This document shows positions 36,147-43,977 of a stretch of 64,000 nt of DNA, in pieces. The stretch is from Aureimonas ureilytica DSM 18598 = NBRC 106430 (GTDB lineage: Bacteria; Pseudomonadota; Alphaproteobacteria; Rhizobiales; Rhizobiaceae): assembly GCF_000382705.1 (NCBI RefSeq), contig NZ_ARQE01000003.1, positions 62,001-126,000 of the forward strand, read 5' to 3'. The notes beneath the pieces were generated by a model that searched no databases, had not been told where the DNA came from, and saw only the letters and a program-made list of their open reading frames with translations. The stretch's first letter is position 1. Each line of letters opens with the position of its first letter. The position numbers and the translations under genes are program-made.

Positions 36147-36181
36147 TTAATGTGTATATGCACAGTGCAATTACACATTAA
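36147..36181. promoter_or_regulatory. 35-bp palindromic operator between marR and the KAS gene
   Basis: The outer arms TTAATGTGTA and TACACATTAA are perfect complements and a central TGCAC A GTGCA is a second perfect palindrome on the same axis (centre 36164). Only two base pairs on each side are mismatched. It ends where the AGGAAG ribosome site of the next gene begins, so binding would block transcription or initiation. It is AT-rich against a GC-rich background. A MarR dimer or pair of dimers is the likely ligand. Confidence 0.75.
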
Positions 36182-36192
36182 GGAAGATACGT

Positions 36193-37470
36193 ATGCTCGA
36201 ACCGATTGTCGTCACTGGTCTTGGCTCCGTCTCGCCGCTGGGTGTTGGGCTGCACGCCAACTGGGAACGGATCGTCGCGGGTCGCAGCGGGATCCGCGAG
36301 AACACGCGGTTCGATACACAGGGCTGGAAGTGCCGTGTGGCCGGCCTCGTTCCCTCGTTTGCGGAGGACGCTGAGGGCTTTGCCCCCGAAGCCGCGATGG
36401 ATAGCCGTGAGCTGCGGCGAAACGATCTTTTCATTCAGTATGCGATGGCCGCCGCCAAAGAGGCGCTGGATCAGGCCGTCTGGCATCCCGAGAGACCGGA
36501 AGAGAGGCGGCGAACGGCGACCGTCGTCGCGACGGGCGTCGGTGGCATTCCGGCCATCACGTCGGCCACCGAGTTGATCCGCGCGTCCGGGGTTCGTCGT
36601 CTGTCTCCCTTCGTCGTACCCTCGTTCCTGCCCAATCTCGCGGCGGGGCAGATCGCCATCCGCTTCGGCTTCCACGGCCCGAGCGGCGCGCCGACGACCG
36701 CATGCGCGGCCTCGGCCCAGGCGATCGGGGACGCGCTGCGGATGATCCGGTCGGGCGAGGTCGACATAGCGCTATGCGGCGGCGCCGAGGCTTGCGTCGA
36801 TCCCGTCGCCATCGGTGGTTTCACGGCCGCCAAGGCCCTGAGCACACAGTTCAACGATGATCCCCAGTGTGCGTCTCGACCGTTCGACAGCGATCACGAC
36901 GGCTTCGTCTTGTCCGAAGGGGCGGCAATGCTGGTGATCGAGCGTCTGTCTCACGCCGAAGGTCGCGGCGCGCGTCCGCTCGCCGTCTTGTCGGGCTACG
37001 GCACCACGACAGACGGCCATCACGTCACGGCAGGCTGGCCGGATGGCCGCGAAGCCTGCCGGGCGATGCAGGCAGCTCTGGCTATGGCTCGTCTTGATGC
37101 GACGCAGCTCGGCTATGTCAACGCTCATGGGACCTCGACGCCCATCGGCGATGCCGCGGAACTGGCGGCCCTGCGAAGCCTCCTTGGGGAGGCCCATGGG
37201 CGAGTGCCGATCAGTTCCACCAAATCGGCGACCGGCCACATGCTAGGAGCGGCTGGCGCGATCGAAGCCGCCTTCTGCGTCCTTGCGCTACAAACGCAGA
37301 CCCTGCCTCCCGGTCTCAACATCAAAAGGCCGATGCCTGGCGCGGAGGGGTTCGATCTCCTGCGAAGCGAGGCGCGCGCGGCTGATGTCGAGCACGCCTT
37401 AACCAACGCCTTCGGATTTGGCGGGGTGAATGCAAGCCTCATCTTCAGCCGCTATCGAGACGCTGCCTAA
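36193..37470 (+). CDS. Beta-ketoacyl-ACP synthase II-like (FabF/KAS)
   Basis: The product is 425 aa, normal FabF length. It condenses malonyl-ACP with acyl-ACP. The catalytic set is complete: Cys171 in TTACAASAQ, His312 in NAHGTSTP, Lys344 and His349 in TKSATGHMLGAAG. GFGGVNASLIF closes the fold. No acyl carrier protein or other fab gene is adjacent, unlike the housekeeping fabF locus. With its own MarR regulator it may be an inducible second KAS, for altered lipid synthesis or resistance to KAS inhibitors (inference). It overlaps the convergent GT2 gene by 4 bp. Confidence 0.9.
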   Translation: MLEPIVVTGLGSVSPLGVGLHANWERIVAGRSGIRENTRFDTQGWKCRVAGLVPSFAEDAEGFAPEAAMDSRELRRNDLFIQYAMAAAKEALDQAVWHPERPEERRRTATVVATGVGGIPAITSATELIRASGVRRLSPFVVPSFLPNLAAGQIAIRFGFHGPSGAPTTACAASAQAIGDALRMIRSGEVDIALCGGAEACVDPVAIGGFTAAKALSTQFNDDPQCASRPFDSDHDGFVLSEGAAMLVIERLSHAEGRGARPLAVLSGYGTTTDGHHVTAGWPDGREACRAMQAALAMARLDATQLGYVNAHGTSTPIGDAAELAALRSLLGEAHGRVPISSTKSATGHMLGAAGAIEAAFCVLALQTQTLPPGLNIKRPMPGAEGFDLLRSEARAADVEHALTNAFGFGGVNASLIFSRYRDAA

Positions 37471-38330
37471 CTGAACAGGCGCTCGCCGGGCTGCAGCGCG
37501 CCGGCGATCTCGTGCGCCTCTGGTCGGCGCTTCACGTCGATCCGATCGGCCCTCTCGTCCCATGCGATGAGCCCCTCGTCGCGGAACTGGCTGAGCCAAT
37601 AGTCCATGCACCAGCGCCCGTGCTTGTCGCGGAAGCGCGCGGCGTTGCGCAGGATGTGGTCGAACTGGTGCAGCGGCGGGACGTGGACGGGATGGTGCTG
37701 GTGATAGGCCCGCGCCCCGGCCGTCCAGTAGAAGCGAAGCCCGGAGGCTCCGGCGCGCGCGGCAAAGTCGGTTTCCTCGCCGCCATAGCCGTGGAAGCTC
37801 TCGTCCATGCCGCCGAGCGCCCGGTAGCGCTCGCGCCGGAGCGCGAAGGACAGGCCCCAGAGCTCGCCGGAATCGGGCTCCTCGCGCACGCCGGCGGATG
37901 GCATGTCGGGTTTGGACGGATGCGCCTGCCCGATCCGGTCGAGCGCTTCATAGTCGATGCGCTCGCCGACCACGCCTTCCGGCAGATAAAGGACCTCGCC
38001 GAGAAACAGCCCGTCCCGTTCCCCGGCCGCCGCGCCATAGGCCTCCACGAGGCCCGGACCCGCGATGCAGTCGACATCGAGAAACACGAGCACCTCGCCC
38101 CGGGCCGCGTCCGCCGCGCGGTTGCGGGCGGCAGCGAGCGGCATCGGGTCGCCCGGCACGAAGACATGGCGCACCGGGAGCCCGATCTCGGGAAGTCCCT
38201 CGTGCGGCTCCTCCTGCATCCAGGCGATGACGAGTTCGTCGGGCTTCCGCGTCTGGAGCGCAAGGCTCTTCATGAGATTGGCGAGATGGCGCTCGCGACC
38301 GCGAACGAGCGTCAGCGCGCTGATTGCCAT
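37467..38330 (-). CDS. GT2 glycosyltransferase, galactosyltransferase-type C-terminus
   Basis: The product is 287 aa with a GT-A fold. The N-terminus carries SALTLVRGRERHLANLMKSL, then the metal-binding LVFLDVDCI (DxD-like) near residue 95. The GLSFALRRERYRALGGMDE and GYGGEETDFAARA segments are the GT7-C-like acceptor motif of galactosyl-type transferases. The start ATG 38330 lies inside the end of the sucrose-phosphate synthase gene (19-bp overlap), so both belong to one transcript. Substrate unknown. Confidence 0.85.
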   Translation of the reverse strand: MAISALTLVRGRERHLANLMKSLALQTRKPDELVIAWMQEEPHEGLPEIGLPVRHVFVPGDPMPLAAARNRAADAARGEVLVFLDVDCIAGPGLVEAYGAAAGERDGLFLGEVLYLPEGVVGERIDYEALDRIGQAHPSKPDMPSAGVREEPDSGELWGLSFALRRERYRALGGMDESFHGYGGEETDFAARAGASGLRFYWTAGARAYHQHHPVHVPPLHQFDHILRNAARFRDKHGRWCMDYWLSQFRDEGLIAWDERADRIDVKRRPEAHEIAGALQPGERLFS

Positions 38331-40390
38331 GCCGAACGCGCCTTGTTGCGGAAGTGAAGAACGCCCTCGATGACGCCGCGCGCATGGGTGGCCCGCGCCA
38401 CATAGGAATGCGACAGCGCCGGGAGGCTGGCGAGATCGTCGGAGAAGTTGGCGACGATGATCGCCTGCGGAATGGTGCGCAGCATCTCGATATCGTTGCC
38501 CGAATCCCCGGCGACGAAGACGGCGTTCTCGGGCAGGCCGTAGCGGCGGCGCACGAAATCGACAGCCGTTCCCTTGGAGGCGCGCACCGGCAGGATGTCG
38601 AGATAGCGCCCGTGGCTGTGGATCACCGAGCATTGCAGCCCGGCGACTTCCAGCCGGGCGCGCACGCGCGCCGTGATCTCGCGGTCGCCATCGCTGAAAT
38701 AGGAGAGCTTGAAGGCGCGCTGCTCGAGCGCGGCCTGCGGCTGGAGGCCCGGCAGGCCCTTGAGGGCGCGCAGGACCGCCTGCCGGTTCCAGCCCCGCTG
38801 GACGATGGCGCGCCAGTCGGGATCGGCCGTGTAGGTCGTGCCGTTGGCGTCGAGATGGTAGATTTCCGAGCCGACCGAGGTGATCATCACCTGCGGACGC
38901 GGCGCGTCGCGCTGCTCCAGGATCGACATGGCGCTGTGGAACGAGCGGCCGGTGGCGACGCCGAACACCATGCCCTCCTGCTCGCTGCGCCATTGCGAGA
39001 AGCGGCGCACGCCGATGTCGCAGCCGACCAGCGTGTTGTCGATGTCGCAGATGAGAAGCTGATCGGGTCGCGGCGCGATGGTTTCGGGCCGCTGCGCCAG
39101 AAGCGACTGGAGAAGCTCGTGATAGCGGGTGGCGTGGCGGCTCCAGTTATAGGCGGCGACCGCCTTGGCGCCGGCTTTCGCATAGCGATCCCAGAGCGCG
39201 GGATCGCGCAGGATGCGCAGCGCGCCTTCCGCGATCGCCTGCGTGGACTGCGGGTCCACCAGTTCGCCATTGCCGCACATCTCGATGATGTCGTTCGGGC
39301 CGCCGCTGTCGGTGGCGACCAGCGGCAGGCCGACGGCCGAGGCTTCCAGGAGCGTCAGGCCGAAAGGCTCGTTCAGCGCGGGATTGACGAAGACGCCGCG
39401 CCGGTCGCGCGCATAGGCGTAGATCGCGGCGACGTCGTCGGGCCGGTGCGTCTTGGGATAGGCGACCTGTCCGTAGAGATCGTAGCGGTCGATGAGGCAG
39501 AGGATCTCGCGGATTTCGCCGGCCATCTCACCGTCGAGCGCCGCGAGGTCCTGCCGATTGCCGGCCATGATCACGAGATTGGCGCGCTGGCGCAGCTCGG
39601 CATTCTCGCCGAAGGCGCGCACGAGGGCGCAGAGATTCTTCTTGGCCACGGGCCGCGCCAGCGCCAGCAGCACGGGCTTGTCCGGCTCGCTGAGGAAGCG
39701 GTTGATCGAGGCCTCGACCTCGGGGCAGGCGGTCGCCGCGCCGAAGCGGCTGAGATCGCTGCCGGGCGGCAGGATGCGGATGCGGCCGGGATCGTAGCCG
39801 GCATAGCCCGCATACTGAACCTCGGCCTCGTCGCGCGAGGAGGTGATCACCAGCGAGGCGCGGCGGATCGCCGCTTCCTCGATCTCGATGCGTTTGCCGA
39901 GATGCGGCACCTCGGCGGCGCGCGCGCCCATGACATCGGCCTTCACGCGGCCGAGCGAATGGGCGGTGAAGACGAAGGGAATGCCCAGGCGATCCTCGAC
40001 GATCGCGGCGACGCTCGCCGCGTCCGCGTAATGGGCGTGCAGCATGTCCGGGCGCTGGCCTTGCGCCTCGATCCAGGCGATCAGCCCTTCGGCGAAGCTC
40101 TCGGTCTCGGCCCAAAGCTCTTCCTTGGGCAGGTAATGCGGGCTGCGCGTGGCAAGCCGCAGGATCTCGACGCCCGCTTCCGCGCGCACGGGCGCGGGCG
40201 CGTATTCCGCCCCCAGATCGCTTTCGAAGCCCCGCGTCGCGATCACCGTGCGGCGCACGGGACCGGCGGCCGACGAGGCCTTCACCAGATCCAGGAGATA
40301 GCGGATATGGCCCCCCGTATCCGCCGTCAGTCCGTATTCGACATTGTCTGCGCGCAGGCAGCCCTGCAGGGCGACATGAAGCAAGAACAT
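38312..40390 (-). CDS. Sucrose-phosphate synthase with fused HAD-IIB phosphatase domain
   Basis: The product is 692 aa. Residues ~1-430 are a GT4 enzyme: GLTADTGGHIRYLLDL at the N-terminus, FTAHSLGRVK, and NPALNEPFGLTLLEASAVGLP at the donor site, as in sucrose-phosphate synthases. Residues ~440-690 are a HAD-IIB domain (ICDIDNTLVGCD; VAGDSGNDIEML) like sucrose-phosphate phosphatase. The fusion would make sucrose from UDP-glucose and fructose-6-phosphate. Start is ATG 40390 behind AAAGGGAG. Another glycoside product cannot be excluded. Confidence 0.85.
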   Translation of the reverse strand: MFLLHVALQGCLRADNVEYGLTADTGGHIRYLLDLVKASSAAGPVRRTVIATRGFESDLGAEYAPAPVRAEAGVEILRLATRSPHYLPKEELWAETESFAEGLIAWIEAQGQRPDMLHAHYADAASVAAIVEDRLGIPFVFTAHSLGRVKADVMGARAAEVPHLGKRIEIEEAAIRRASLVITSSRDEAEVQYAGYAGYDPGRIRILPPGSDLSRFGAATACPEVEASINRFLSEPDKPVLLALARPVAKKNLCALVRAFGENAELRQRANLVIMAGNRQDLAALDGEMAGEIREILCLIDRYDLYGQVAYPKTHRPDDVAAIYAYARDRRGVFVNPALNEPFGLTLLEASAVGLPLVATDSGGPNDIIEMCGNGELVDPQSTQAIAEGALRILRDPALWDRYAKAGAKAVAAYNWSRHATRYHELLQSLLAQRPETIAPRPDQLLICDIDNTLVGCDIGVRRFSQWRSEQEGMVFGVATGRSFHSAMSILEQRDAPRPQVMITSVGSEIYHLDANGTTYTADPDWRAIVQRGWNRQAVLRALKGLPGLQPQAALEQRAFKLSYFSDGDREITARVRARLEVAGLQCSVIHSHGRYLDILPVRASKGTAVDFVRRRYGLPENAVFVAGDSGNDIEMLRTIPQAIIVANFSDDLASLPALSHSYVARATHARGVIEGVLHFRNKARSAWQSAR

Positions 40391-40459
40391 GGCCGTCTCC
40401 CTTTCCAACCCCTCTTGCCGCCCATAATGAGCGAGATAGAGATTCGTTCAGGTCCTCAA

Positions 40460-41500
40460 ATGCTCCGCATCGCTCAAGTCGCGCCTAACATTTTTCCGGT
40501 TCCGCCTTTAAATCACGGAGGGACGGAAAGAATCGTCCAAGAATTGACGGGAGCATTGCGAAGTCTTAGTCACGAGGTAACGCTCTTCGCGCCGACGGAC
40601 AGTGCGGCGAATGGGCCGATCGTCGGTTCGCTCCCGAGTCTTCAGGCGCTGGAGACTCAATATGGCAAAGTTCCCCCGTCGATTCCGGCGGTTCTGGAGG
40701 CGGTGCAGATGGAGCATCTGCGCCGGCGCCTCGGGGATTTCGACATCGTCCATTGCCATGGCGAATTCTTCCACGCCGCGCTCCTGGGCGAGCGGCGGCG
40801 CCACAGCCTGACGACGATCCACTGGCGGGTGGACGAGCTGGACCGGCAGCTCTTCTTCGCCGCCTTCCCGGACCTGCCGGTCGCCGCGATCTCGGCCGCG
40901 CAGGAAAGCGGCATCCCCGCACCCAACCGCGCTGGTGTCGTTCATCACGGGATCGACGGATCGCGCTACACGCTCCGGACCGAGCCGGGGCGCTATCTCG
41001 CCTTTATCGGCCGCATGACCGACCAAAAGCGGCCGGACACCGCCATTCGCGTCGCCAACGCCGCCGGTCGCGCCATCCGGCTGGCGGGCACGGTGGATGT
41101 CGGCAATCCCACCTATTTCGAGCGCGAGGTGCGCCCGCTTCTGTCCGACCGCGCCGAATATGTCGGCCCGGTGGACGACGTGGCCAAGAACACGCTGCTC
41201 GGCGGCGCCGAGGCGCTGCTTTTCCCGATCGACTGGCCCGAGCCCTTCGGCCTCGTGATGATCGAGGCCATGGCCTGCGGCACGCCGGTCATCGCCTGGA
41301 ACCGAGGCAGCGTGCCGGAAATCGTCGAGGACGGCGTGACCGGCTTCGTGGTGAACAGCGAGGCGGAAGCCGTGGAGGCGCTGGGGCGCATCGGCTCGAT
41401 CAGCCGGGCCGGCGTGCGCGCGCGCTTCGAGGAGCGCTTCACCAGCCGCCACATGGCGGAACGCTATGTCGAACTCTATCGACAGCTCCTGGCCCGCTGA
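40460..41500 (+). CDS. GT4 family glycosyltransferase
   Basis: The product is 346 aa with a GT-B fold. The N-terminal PVPPLNHGGTERIVQELT loop and C-terminal EPFGLVMIEAMACGTPVIAW (EX7E) are standard for GT4 retaining transferases. I use ATG 40460 (MLRIAQVAP); ATG 40427 is in frame and would add 11 residues, and neither has a strong ribosome site. It is divergent from the sucrose-phosphate synthase gene (69 bp) and its stop overlaps the next start (TGATG). Confidence 0.87.
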   Translation: MLRIAQVAPNIFPVPPLNHGGTERIVQELTGALRSLSHEVTLFAPTDSAANGPIVGSLPSLQALETQYGKVPPSIPAVLEAVQMEHLRRRLGDFDIVHCHGEFFHAALLGERRRHSLTTIHWRVDELDRQLFFAAFPDLPVAAISAAQESGIPAPNRAGVVHHGIDGSRYTLRTEPGRYLAFIGRMTDQKRPDTAIRVANAAGRAIRLAGTVDVGNPTYFEREVRPLLSDRAEYVGPVDDVAKNTLLGGAEALLFPIDWPEPFGLVMIEAMACGTPVIAWNRGSVPEIVEDGVTGFVVNSEAEAVEALGRIGSISRAGVRARFEERFTSRHMAERYVELYRQLLAR

Positions 41501-42681
41501 TGCGCACCGCCCTCATCGCCTGGGACTACCCCCCCTCCCCGAGCGGCCTTTCCACCGCAGCCCGCGAGATCGCCGAGAGCCTTGTGCTCGCCGGTTGCCG
41601 CACGAGCGTCTTCACACTCGATCGCGAAGGGCGGGAAGAAGCGAACGGCGTCACCGTGATCGGCTGTCCGCTGCCGCAGGGGAGCGCGCTCGGGCGCTTG
41701 CGGCTCTATGGCGGCGCGGGGCATCTCGCCGCTCCGCTCGCCTTTCGCCGCGCGGTTCTTGCCGAGCATTTGCGCGAGCCCTTCCAGATCGTGGAGGCGA
41801 CGAACTGGTACGCGCCGGCCGCGCTTCTGACCGGGCGGCACGGCTTCGCGCTGGTGACGCGCAATTCCACGCCCGCGGCCTTCTCGCGCGATCCCGCCAC
41901 GACCGCCCGCGACCGGTTCGACGGCTGGGCGGCGGATCGGCTGGAAGCGCGTCAGGCGCGCGGCAGCGCCGCCTTGATCTCCAACACCGGCGACCATGCA
42001 AGGCGCATCGCGGCGGAATACGGCCTTTCGGGCGCGCAGCCCCATGCCGTGATCGGCCTCAGCCTGCCGCCCGCCCTGATCGAGCGCGGGCGCGCCGCCG
42101 CCTATCCGGCGGTGGAGCCGGATGCGCCGATGCGGCTTCTGTTCGTCGGCCGCGCGGAGCATCGCAAGGGCTTCGACATGATCACCCGCGCCGCCGCGAT
42201 CCTCGGCGCCGAGGTGGACGCCGGCGCGCTGCGCCCCTTCGAAATCCGCCTGGTCGGCGTGCCCGAAAGCGATCTGCCGGCCGATCTCGCGCCCACGGCG
42301 CGCGCGCGTCTGCGACCGCTCGGACGGATGCGGGAGGAGGCGCTTGCGGCCGAATACGAGGGCGCGCACGCGATCCTTGCGCCCTCGCGCTACGAGAGCT
42401 TCGGCCTCGTTTATCAGGAGGGCATCGCCTATGGCCGACCGATGGTCGCCAATGCGATGGACGCGAGCGGGCGCGAATTCGTCGGCGACACCGGGGCGGG
42501 GCGCATGGCCGCCGAGGACACCGGCGAGGCGCTGGCGGAAGCGATCCGCCCGATCCTCACCGATGCCGCCTTGCGCGAGACGCTGCGCGCCCATGCCCGG
42601 AAGGCCGCCGGCCGCTTCAACCGGACGACGCTCGGCGAGGAAACCCGCGCGCTCTACGAGCGGGCGCTTCAGGCCCGGTAG
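41500..42681 (+). CDS. GT4 family glycosyltransferase
   Basis: The product is 393 aa. MRTALIAWDYPPSPSGLSTAAREIAE is the N-terminal GT4 loop, LLFVGRAEHRKGFDMI opens the donor domain and SRYESFGLVYQEGIAYGRPMV gives the EX7E motif. Coupled to the preceding GT4 by a 1-bp stop/start overlap, so the two probably add successive sugars. Its 3' end overlaps the convergent zinc-ribbon GT2 gene by 13 bp. Confidence 0.87.
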   Translation: MRTALIAWDYPPSPSGLSTAAREIAESLVLAGCRTSVFTLDREGREEANGVTVIGCPLPQGSALGRLRLYGGAGHLAAPLAFRRAVLAEHLREPFQIVEATNWYAPAALLTGRHGFALVTRNSTPAAFSRDPATTARDRFDGWAADRLEARQARGSAALISNTGDHARRIAAEYGLSGAQPHAVIGLSLPPALIERGRAAAYPAVEPDAPMRLLFVGRAEHRKGFDMITRAAAILGAEVDAGALRPFEIRLVGVPESDLPADLAPTARARLRPLGRMREEALAAEYEGAHAILAPSRYESFGLVYQEGIAYGRPMVANAMDASGREFVGDTGAGRMAAEDTGEALAEAIRPILTDAALRETLRAHARKAAGRFNRTTLGEETRALYERALQAR

Positions 42682-43652
42682 GGGCGCAGGAGGTCGGCTT
42701 CCTCGAAGAGCCGACCGCCGCCCGGCGCCATCGTCTCGTAGCGCCGCGAGCGGCTTTCCACATGCGCGCGGTTCAAGTGATGCCGGATGCCGCCGCCCAG
42801 AAACAGGAGGCTGTGCTGCCAGGGCCGCGCCGGGCGCTCGTGGACACGCCCCTCGAAGACGACATCGCGGCGGTTCAGCCGATACTGCGTGTCGGGAAAG
42901 AGGTCGGCCTGGACGCCGTCCACGAGATTCACCCGGCGAAGCCCCACCGACACGACCGTCTCGTCGAGCCGGCCGAGCAGCCCCGGCAGGCCGGCGATCG
43001 CGCCCTCCTCCAAGCTTTCGTCGGCATCGAGCTGCAGCACCCAGTCATGCCGCGCAAGGCGCTGCGCGGCGTTGCGCTGCTCGCCGAAATGCCCGTTCAG
43101 GGGGCGGCGATGAAGGCGCAGGCCCGGCCGCTCCTCCGCCGCGCCTTCGCCGTCGAGGAGGATCACCACGTCGTCGCACCAGCGCTCGGCCTCCCCCGCC
43201 AGCGCCAGCGCCGCGTCCCGCTCCCCTTCGCGGCAGAGGACGGCGAGGCTGAAGGCGGCTCTGGGGCCGGCGCCGAGCGGCTCCATCCGCGCTTGACCCG
43301 GCAGCGTCGAATGGGGCGCGCGCAGCGCCTCGCGCTGGGCATCATCGGAGGGCTCGGCCCAGAGCCCATGGCGCGTCGCGGCCGAGCGCAGCGTGTAGGC
43401 GTCGAACCCGTAGAGCCCGTCCGGCGCGCAGGCGACCTCGCCCTCCCGGCAGGCGCGGCGCCAATCGTCCGCGCAGGCCTCGCCCGCCTCCGGCCGATCC
43501 GTGAGGACACCACAGGAGCCGCAGGCGAAGGCAAAATGGCGAAGCTCACCGCCCCAGCGGAGGGCGCGCCCCGCCCGGTCCCACATTCGCGCGCCGCACA
43601 GGAAACAGCGCGGCGCGGCGGGCTCGCCGGAGAAAAGAGTTTCGTTGGCCAT
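42669..43652 (-). CDS. GT2 glycosyltransferase with N-terminal zinc ribbon
   Basis: The product is 327 aa. Residues 16-47 form a probable C4 zinc ribbon: CFLC (Cys16, Cys19) and CGSC (Cys44, Cys47). A GT2 domain starts near residue 125, with VLQLDADESLEEGA (DxD at about 209-211) as the metal site and an ending like LPS inner-core or WaaE-type transferases (HHLNRAHVESRSRRYE). Such ribbons are known at the front of some sugar methyltransferases but are unusual on GT2 enzymes. Start is ATG 43652 (MANETLFSG). Confidence 0.8.
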   Translation of the reverse strand: MANETLFSGEPAAPRCFLCGARMWDRAGRALRWGGELRHFAFACGSCGVLTDRPEAGEACADDWRRACREGEVACAPDGLYGFDAYTLRSAATRHGLWAEPSDDAQREALRAPHSTLPGQARMEPLGAGPRAAFSLAVLCREGERDAALALAGEAERWCDDVVILLDGEGAAEERPGLRLHRRPLNGHFGEQRNAAQRLARHDWVLQLDADESLEEGAIAGLPGLLGRLDETVVSVGLRRVNLVDGVQADLFPDTQYRLNRRDVVFEGRVHERPARPWQHSLLFLGGGIRHHLNRAHVESRSRRYETMAPGGGRLFEEADLLRPYRA

Positions 43653-43977
43653 CCAAATCGGTCCTATGCACGGGTGAGCCGGCATCTAGCTCTTCGGGAA
43701 AGGCCGTCCATCGGCCTTTCGAGCCCGGACGGGCGGTTTAAGAGCCGGGGACGAAACCTCCGGGCAGAGGAGGGTCGAGAGATTTTCGTTCGATCACGAG
43801 GAGCGAAGCGCAGTCGATGCGAGGTCAGCATCGGCGAGCATTCGCGACAAAGAGAGCGACGGAAAGATCCGACCTTCCGACCCCGCGAGGTTTCGTCCCC
43901 GGCTCTAAGGCGCGGTTCGCGCTTGAAGGCTTCCCGCGTCCGGCCCCTTTCAGCCCTTCGAGTGACGAGTACGCGGC
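43653..43977. other. 325-bp structured intergenic region
   Basis: No gene is supported between the divergent zinc-ribbon GT2 and acyl-CoA dehydrogenase genes. It contains a 9-bp-stem hairpin at 43698-43720 (GAAAGGCCG / CGGCCTTTC, 5-nt loop) and the 166-bp inverted-repeat element described separately. Promoters for both flanking genes should also lie here. Confidence 0.6.
43741..43906. repeat. 166-bp element bounded by perfect 20-bp inverted repeats
   Basis: The left arm at 43741-43760 reads AGAGCCGGGGACGAAACCTC and the right arm at 43887-43906 is its exact reverse complement. Inside, GGTCG/CGACC and related bases extend the pairing imperfectly. A further hairpin (GCGAA..CGATGC / GCATCG..TTCGC) is centred near 43825. 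No transposase or target duplication is visible. It may be a MITE, a RIME-like rhizobial palindromic repeat, or a structured RNA. Confidence 0.7.

Noticed and set aside
38324-41500. A plus-strand open frame of about 1060 codons
   Set aside because: Most of it is antisense to the sucrose-phosphate synthase gene. Only its last part, from about 40460, is a true GT4 gene.
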